Origin: Hydrogenophaga palleronii NBRC 102513
Lineage (GTDB): Bacteria > Pseudomonadota > Gammaproteobacteria > Burkholderiales > Burkholderiaceae_C
DNA: 64,000 bases
Assembly (NCBI RefSeq): GCF_001571225.1
Contig: NZ_BCTJ01000004.1
Location: 1 to 64,000 of the forward strand
Reading direction: 5' to 3'
A program made the position numbers and the translations under genes. Shown one piece after another: positions 59,301 to 64,000 of the stretch (the stretch's first letter is position 1; the number at the start of each line of letters is the position of its first letter). A model generated the notes under the pieces. That model did not search any database. It was not told the origin of the DNA and saw only the letters and a program-made list of their open reading frames with translations.

Positions 59301-59663
59301 ATGAACACGACAACCCGCATCAGCATCGCAGAGCGCCTCGGCCGCAGCTTCGGTCGTGGATGGCGCGCCTATGTGCGCGGCGAGCGACGGTTGTCGAGCT
59401 GGCTCGCCTCTAAGGGAGTGCCGGTGATGGGTGCCACGGCGCTGCTGTGGGTGGTCAAGTTGGTCGTACTCGGTATGCTGCTGTACACCATGTCTTGGCT
59501 AGCGCTGCTGCTGGTGCTTGCGGTGGTGGCCGCGTGGGTGGCGCGCAACGCCGGGCTGAACGACGACCCTCCCGAATCGGAATGGCGCAACGGGCCTGCC
59601 GGCTTCGGTCTGTACACCTACGATGGATTTCGCATCGATCCGCACGTCGAGGACGAAGAGTAG
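59301..59663 (+). CDS. DUF3742-family ICE membrane protein
   Basis: A 120-residue protein with two hydrophobic segments (about 43-62 and 65-82) and a soluble C-terminus ('WRNGPAGFGLYTYDGFRIDP') that is characteristic of DUF3742, a family found in ICEclc-like elements. AGGAGACGACC precedes the ATG. It faces the leftward transfer operon. Role in transfer is assumed from context only. Confidence 0.88.
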   Translation: MNTTTRISIAERLGRSFGRGWRAYVRGERRLSSWLASKGVPVMGATALLWVVKLVVLGMLLYTMSWLALLLVLAVVAAWVARNAGLNDDPPESEWRNGPAGFGLYTYDGFRIDPHVEDEE

Positions 59664-59669
59664 CAGTCC

Positions 59670-61193
59670 TCACTTCTTTGACATGGCATTGATTGCAATG
59701 CCACTGCCCTTGCCTCCGGCAGCCTTGGCATCTCCCGTTGCGCCGGCTAGGCCTTGCAAGACGTTGCCGGCGCGAATGCCTGCCCACGCCAAGGACATGA
59801 TCCAGAACGTTGGCAACACGATGAACATCGCTCCCATGACGAAGTTCAGGAGCATGTCACCAAACGCATTGTTCAGACCCATCACCGGATCGAAGTTCGA
59901 GTGCGGCCGGTTCCAGCCCCACCCCCAGCCGTAGAGGGCGTCGAGGATCGTGCTGTCGATCCAGCGGGCGAGCTGGAACCAGAAGTCCACGAAGAACAGC
60001 GAGAACTGCACCACGCTGACCGTCACCACTGTCTTCAGGTCGTAGGTCCCGACCACGAGCACCAGCGGGATGCAGATGACCAAGGCCATCTTCAGCAGTG
60101 ACAGCACCATAGGGAGCGCCTGGCGCACCACGTCCATGGCCGGGAAGAAGCCCAGCGAGCCCACCGCCAGACCCACGTCGCCGGCAGCGCGGGTGACGAT
60201 GTTCGGCAGGGTCTTGTCGATCTGACCGCCGTAGTCGGAGTAGACGGCGCCCTGGTTGAGCTTCTGCTGGCGCGGCGAGGCAATCGCACGGATCACCGAG
60301 TCGTCAACCTGGGCGCGGCTCAAGAAGCCGGCCCAGCCGGCCAGCCGATTCATCAGCGTGGGGTCGACTTCAGCAAGCAGCCGCGCACGCAGGCCATTGC
60401 CGCCATCGCTCCACCACTGGCGGCAGGTCGGGTAGCCGGCGCCGCTGGGCACCTGCGTCAGGCCTGCATCGCGGTTGCTGTCGTAGGCCCAACCATCGCG
60501 AGGTGCTTTGGCGCGGTACGTGTCGTAGTAGCCGCCGGTGTTGACGAAGTAGTTGGAGCCGATCCAGGTGACATCGTGCATCTGGGATTCGTCCAGGCTC
60601 GGGCGATTCATGAAGAGCTTGGCCCGTGCCGGGCCATAGCAATCATGGGTGAAGTCCGCGACCTCCTGGGCCAGCACCGGATCGTCGATGCGGGTGGCGT
60701 CGATCTCCATCCGCATCTGCCGCAGATCCGTGCCGCACGGAATGGCGGCCACCGACGCGCCGGTGACCGCGCGCGAGAGCGCATGGATGAAGGCCCACCA
60801 GACGGGCACTTTGGCACTCTGGTTGTTGAGGGTCGTGAAGGACTGGCTCCAGCCCGTGTCCGAGGGCTGGGGTACGCTCACCTGGCACTGCTGGGAGCGC
60901 GAATCGTCCATTCGGATCATGTTGAGATCCACGTCGATGAACGGAATGCCGGCGAACATCACCACGACGATCGCCACCCAGACGCGGTTCTCGATGCGCA
61001 TCGACGACAACACACCCTTGTTGCCTTCGTCAGCGCCCTCGGCGCGGGCCTTCAGCCATTCCTGGACGATGATGGCCACGAAGGGAATGGCGAACACGCC
61101 GCTGGAGACCAGGACGGACCAGATACCGTTGTGCACGATCCAGCCCACCAGGGTCAGGTAGTACTCGAGGTAGTCGGTGGTGAAGAGTGTCAT
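59670..61193 (-). CDS. Conjugal transfer protein, TraG N-terminal domain
   Basis: A 507-residue inner-membrane protein of the TraG_N family used in type G ICE mating systems. Hydrophobic segments lie near residues 15-45 and 70-90, and a group of segments is at 345-400 and 445-470. The periplasmic middle part has 'GYPTCRQWWSDGGNGLR'. It belongs to the mating-pair stabilisation machinery. It is the last gene of a leftward operon that enters from beyond the window end. Confidence 0.9.
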   Translation of the reverse strand: MTLFTTDYLEYYLTLVGWIVHNGIWSVLVSSGVFAIPFVAIIVQEWLKARAEGADEGNKGVLSSMRIENRVWVAIVVVMFAGIPFIDVDLNMIRMDDSRSQQCQVSVPQPSDTGWSQSFTTLNNQSAKVPVWWAFIHALSRAVTGASVAAIPCGTDLRQMRMEIDATRIDDPVLAQEVADFTHDCYGPARAKLFMNRPSLDESQMHDVTWIGSNYFVNTGGYYDTYRAKAPRDGWAYDSNRDAGLTQVPSGAGYPTCRQWWSDGGNGLRARLLAEVDPTLMNRLAGWAGFLSRAQVDDSVIRAIASPRQQKLNQGAVYSDYGGQIDKTLPNIVTRAAGDVGLAVGSLGFFPAMDVVRQALPMVLSLLKMALVICIPLVLVVGTYDLKTVVTVSVVQFSLFFVDFWFQLARWIDSTILDALYGWGWGWNRPHSNFDPVMGLNNAFGDMLLNFVMGAMFIVLPTFWIMSLAWAGIRAGNVLQGLAGATGDAKAAGGKGSGIAINAMSKK

Positions 61194-61208
61194 GTTCTGG
61201 ATCCCTCG

Positions 61209-61556
61209 CTACGCCTGCAGCAGCAGGCTGGCTTCCAGGGCAACGATGGCGATCGCGCCTGCGATCTCCGCGCGCACCAGGCGGCGACGCGCGTCGGGCG
61301 CAGACTCGCGTGCAAGCAGGCGCCGACGCATCCACAGCCAGCCATAGACAGTGGCCGCATAGAGGCAAATCCGCCACGCCAGGAAGTAGCCGGCGGACGC
61401 CGACATCCAGCGTTCCCAGCCGGCCACGCTCCCGACCAGGTAAATGCCGGCCACATTGGCGGCCACCGCCAGGCTCAGCAACACCACGGCCCATGCCAGC
61501 GCCCTCGCGTTGCGCCGGTTGAACAGCCACCTCAGACGCAGCCACTGCGTACTCAT
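61209..61556 (-). CDS. Small ICE membrane protein
   Basis: A 115-residue protein with about three hydrophobic segments ('ALAWAVVLLSLAVAANVAGI', one near 55-75, one at the C-terminus). No named family is recognised with confidence. It overlaps the upstream gene by four bases (ATGA) and precedes TraG-N by 15 bases, so it is part of the transfer operon. Confidence 0.75.
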   Translation of the reverse strand: MSTQWLRLRWLFNRRNARALAWAVVLLSLAVAANVAGIYLVGSVAGWERWMSASAGYFLAWRICLYAATVYGWLWMRRRLLARESAPDARRRLVRAEIAGAIAIVALEASLLLQA

Positions 61557-62947
61557 GGCGTGCCACTCGGTGCGGGCCGTTGCAGACGGTTGAGACGGTC
61601 GGGCGTGGGGTCACCCTCGAAGACACCGCGTGAACCCGAGGCCCGGGTGCCATGGCGCTGGATGATGGCCATCGGCGAGTTGTTTGCTAGCTCGCGGCGC
61701 AGTTCGAGTTCGGTCTTGAGATTCAGGATCTCCCGATCGAGGGTGTCGCTCTCGTGGTTCACCGCTTCGGTGGCCAACTGGTTGGTCGCGACGTTCGGCT
61801 CCTTCTTGCCCGTGAGCAGGGTGCGCTGCAGCAGCAGCGCCTTCTCCAGCACAGAGGCCAGAGCTACCTCGGATGCGAGGCGGCGCGCGAGGATGTCTTG
61901 GTCCGGTTCGTCACGCAGCGCCTCGACCACGCCACGGGTGATCGGCAGCGAGGTGCTGCCGGCCGCCCGCAGGTTTTCCACGGTGGTGTTCCGGGTGCGG
62001 CTGATCAGCTCCTGCAGCACCTCCAGCTTGGTCTCGTATTCCTCCTGGATCAGCGGCGTCAACCCGACGCCCGGGACGGTCTGGGTCTTGGTGCAGCTCT
62101 CGCAGGTGCGCTGCTCTTTCTCACCCAGGACACGCGTCGCCCAGTCCGCCGCAGCTTGAGGTGTCGACCAGGTCGCGCAGGCGAGGCTGTTGCAGTTGGC
62201 GGTGGCGATCGACGACGTGTCGGTCACGCTGCGGCCGTTGACGAGGTTGTAGCCCGCGCGGGTCACGTCGCCGACCACCTTGATGGAGGCTTGACCGGAG
62301 CCGCCAGCGTTGTTGCCTCCCACCCACGGCACACCGTCGTTGCCGCGGCGGCTCTCCGCCTGCTCGATGGCCGAGACCGCATCGGTGCTGGCAACCGCCT
62401 GGCGCAGCGCCATGCCTTCTGCGATCTGGTTCCAGCCGAGCTGGCCGCCGGCTGCGTCCGCCATCCGTTCTGCCATGGCACGGCAGGTCAGCTTGGAACG
62501 GTCGAAGTCCAGCCGTGCCTGCAGAACACCGTTGGTCAGAAGGTTGTACAGGCCCGGGTCGGCACGCTGGATGATCAGCGCGGGCAGCGACGCGACTGCG
62601 CTGGTCGCGCTCTGGATCACATTGCTCATGATGTTCTGGAAGCCGTTCGTGAGCCCGTTGAGCTGGTTCTGGATCGTCGTGCTGATGCTCATGTCGCCGC
62701 AGATCAGATTGCTGTTCCAACCCACGCCCACACCGATCGAGCGCATACCGGCGGCACCGCTCATCGAGACGGCATTGCCGCCGCCGATCGAGTACATGAC
62801 CTCATCACCGATCACGCTGCCGCTGTTCTGAAACCCGGCTTGCGCCCAGGTCAGCCCGGTTGCCAATACCAGGGCGCCGGCGAGCAGCGAAGGTTGCCAG
62901 CGCACAGGAAAATGGCGAGGCGGACGGACGTTGTCGTGGCGGTTCAT
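61553..62947 (-). CDS. ICE conjugation protein, PFL_4711 family (TraH-like)
   Basis: A 464-residue protein with a signal peptide (about 1-37, ending TWAQA). It matches the integrating-conjugative-element family known as PFL_4711/TIGR03755, with 'GVGVGWNSNLICGDM' and the cysteine motif 'CESCTKTQTVPG'. It is the periplasmic or outer-membrane mating-pair component comparable to TraH. The ATG at 62947 is preceded by GAGG; the upstream frame to 62980 is not needed. Confidence 0.87.
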   Translation of the reverse strand: MNRHDNVRPPRHFPVRWQPSLLAGALVLATGLTWAQAGFQNSGSVIGDEVMYSIGGGNAVSMSGAAGMRSIGVGVGWNSNLICGDMSISTTIQNQLNGLTNGFQNIMSNVIQSATSAVASLPALIIQRADPGLYNLLTNGVLQARLDFDRSKLTCRAMAERMADAAGGQLGWNQIAEGMALRQAVASTDAVSAIEQAESRRGNDGVPWVGGNNAGGSGQASIKVVGDVTRAGYNLVNGRSVTDTSSIATANCNSLACATWSTPQAAADWATRVLGEKEQRTCESCTKTQTVPGVGLTPLIQEEYETKLEVLQELISRTRNTTVENLRAAGSTSLPITRGVVEALRDEPDQDILARRLASEVALASVLEKALLLQRTLLTGKKEPNVATNQLATEAVNHESDTLDREILNLKTELELRRELANNSPMAIIQRHGTRASGSRGVFEGDPTPDRLNRLQRPAPSGTP

Positions 62948-62957
62948 GGTGGTGACC

Positions 62958-63899
62958 TCAGTTGAAATCGACGCTGCCAAGGAAGACCTGGCCCCGACGC
63001 TGGCAGCAGCTATAGGGGCGCCACAGCGCCCAGGCGTAGTCGCCTTGCTGGGCTTGGGTCAGCGGACCGTTGTTCGGAAACACCGCGCAGGACGACGACA
63101 GCCGGGGGGTGAGCTCCTGCCACTTGCCGGTCGACGCGTCACTTTCCACCAACGCGCCGGCCGGCCAGTAGCCGTCGCGGCTGTTGGCGAGGAGGGGCTG
63201 ATAGACATGCAACTGGCCACGGCGGGTGACGACATCACCTGCGCGTTGTGCGACCACGGCACCGGACTTGTGGTCGTCGGTCTGGTGCAGGAAGCCACCG
63301 CGGGGATAGACCGCGCCCCACAGGTTCAGGCTGGTGCGTGCGCCGATCTCGCGCATGCCGGGGATCAGCGCTTCGGGATACACGGCTTCCGGCACGTTGT
63401 AGCGCCATGCGATCGTGTCCAGCGTGCTGAGCAGGTAGGGCATGAATGCCGTGCCCGCGCCCTCACACGCATAGCCCGACGAGCTCGCGAACTGGCTGAA
63501 CAACTGGCCGCCGGGATGGCCGATGACATCGGCGTTTTTGAACTTGGCCAGGTTGTTCTCGTTGTCATGGTTGGTCGTGCCATCCCCGCCGGCCTGCGCC
63601 GTCGGGTTGGACGTGCTCATAGCGCGCACTTCCGTCCAGGGGTTCTCGCCAGTGTTGGAATAGCTGGACACCACGGCGTCCGGGATGTAGTGCCGCACCT
63701 TGATCGAGGTGCGCACCGTGCACCCGGTCCAGGTGCAGTAGAGCCAGTAGCAGATGCCGACCACCCGGTACTCCAGGCAGTCGGGCGAGAGCGTGGAGGA
63801 GACGATGGTTGCGGTGTTGAGCGCGAACGTCGAGGTGGCGCCACACAGCAGCGCAGCCGCGGCGCCGATCCGCAGTCGGCGTGGGACACGGGTCATCAT
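62958..63899 (-). CDS. ICE conjugation protein, PFL_4710 family (TraU-like)
   Basis: A 313-residue secreted protein, with a signal about 1-26 ending STFA. The cysteine-rich start of the mature part (CLEYRVVGICYWLYCTWTGC) and the ending 'WRPYSCCQRR' are typical of TraU/PFL_4710 (TIGR03756). Disulfides suggest periplasmic folding. It overlaps the upstream gene by a few bases (ATGATG/TGA). Confidence 0.88.
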   Translation of the reverse strand: MMTRVPRRLRIGAAAALLCGATSTFALNTATIVSSTLSPDCLEYRVVGICYWLYCTWTGCTVRTSIKVRHYIPDAVVSSYSNTGENPWTEVRAMSTSNPTAQAGGDGTTNHDNENNLAKFKNADVIGHPGGQLFSQFASSSGYACEGAGTAFMPYLLSTLDTIAWRYNVPEAVYPEALIPGMREIGARTSLNLWGAVYPRGGFLHQTDDHKSGAVVAQRAGDVVTRRGQLHVYQPLLANSRDGYWPAGALVESDASTGKWQELTPRLSSSCAVFPNNGPLTQAQQGDYAWALWRPYSCCQRRGQVFLGSVDFN

Positions 63900-64000
63900 G
63901 GCTTGTCCTTGCGGTGTTGTGCGACGCGCGCCAAGGCTTTGTCGAGATCGGACTCGCCGTAGACCACGTAGCGTTGGTCCACGACGACGGCCGGGAGTGT
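63896..64000 (-). CDS. ICE conjugation protein, PFL_4709 family (3' part only)
   Basis: The window ends inside this gene; only the last 34 residues are seen. The segment 'LPAVVVDQRYVVYGESDLDKALA' is the C-terminal end of the thioredoxin-like PFL_4709 family (TIGR03757, TrbC/DsbC-like), which precedes PFL_4710 in related elements. Confidence 0.8.
   Translation of the reverse strand, partial: TLPAVVVDQRYVVYGESDLDKALARVAQHRKDKP

Overview
The window joins a betaproteobacterial chromosome to the left part of an integrative and conjugative element (ICE). The chromosomal part (1 to about 13,790) looks like the family Comamonadaceae: high GC, a tig-clpP-clpX-lon block preceded by tRNA-Leu(TAG) and followed by tRNA-Gly(GCC), and an upstream set (FAD amino-acid oxidase, class III aminotransferase, TAXI-type TRAP transporter, Asp/Glu-racemase-like protein) that suggests uptake and catabolism of an amino or organic acid. 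The genus cannot be fixed from the sequence alone.

The ICE begins in the last 18 bases of tRNA-Gly (13,774-13,791), the attachment core I recall for the ICEclc/PAGI-2 family. It is followed by a terminator, direct and inverted repeats and an IntB13-sized P4-type integrase (656 aa). At the other edge (56,361-64,000) lie the conserved transfer genes of that family: a MobH relaxase with an HD motif, a prlF-yhaV toxin-antitoxin pair with a 26-bp perfect palindrome, a DUF3742 protein, a TraG-N protein, a small membrane protein, and homologues of the PFL_4711, PFL_4710 and (truncated) PFL_4709 families. The right end of the ICE is outside the window.

Between these lies about 40 kb of cargo. First comes a probable defence locus: an HsdR-N-type nuclease fused to a P-loop ATPase (16,060-18,444), divergent from a zinc-finger/HEPN-RES NADase-like toxin (18,586-19,938). 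Next is a regulator patch with an orphan LysR effector domain, a small XRE protein and a full LysR. From about 22 kb to 56 kb there is a redox/xenobiotic island: an Old Yellow Enzyme with a divergent AraC regulator; an operon of Tat-exported hydrolase, Tat-exported aldo/keto reductase, SMP-30 protein, SDR, ApbE and FMN-binding lipoprotein; an RND efflux operon; a MobA/MocA-like nucleotidyltransferase; an AidB-like acyl-CoA dehydrogenase with TetR; an Npt1-like carrier; and a LysR-controlled operon of aldo/keto reductase, periplasmic molybdenum hydroxylase, XdhC and cytochrome c. It ends with an eight-gene operon of quinone, azo and zinc-independent alcohol-type reductases, SDRs and a hydrolase, in which the azoreductase gene is frameshifted.

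Together the cargo reads as a mobile kit for pumping out, reducing, oxidising or hydrolysing toxic small molecules such as aldehydes, quinones or disinfectants, with its own molybdenum-cofactor and flavinylation helpers. That overall role is inference. The best candidates for undescribed biology are the nuclease-ATPase/RES pair and the unusual set of Tat-exported nicotinamide- or flavin-dependent enzymes.
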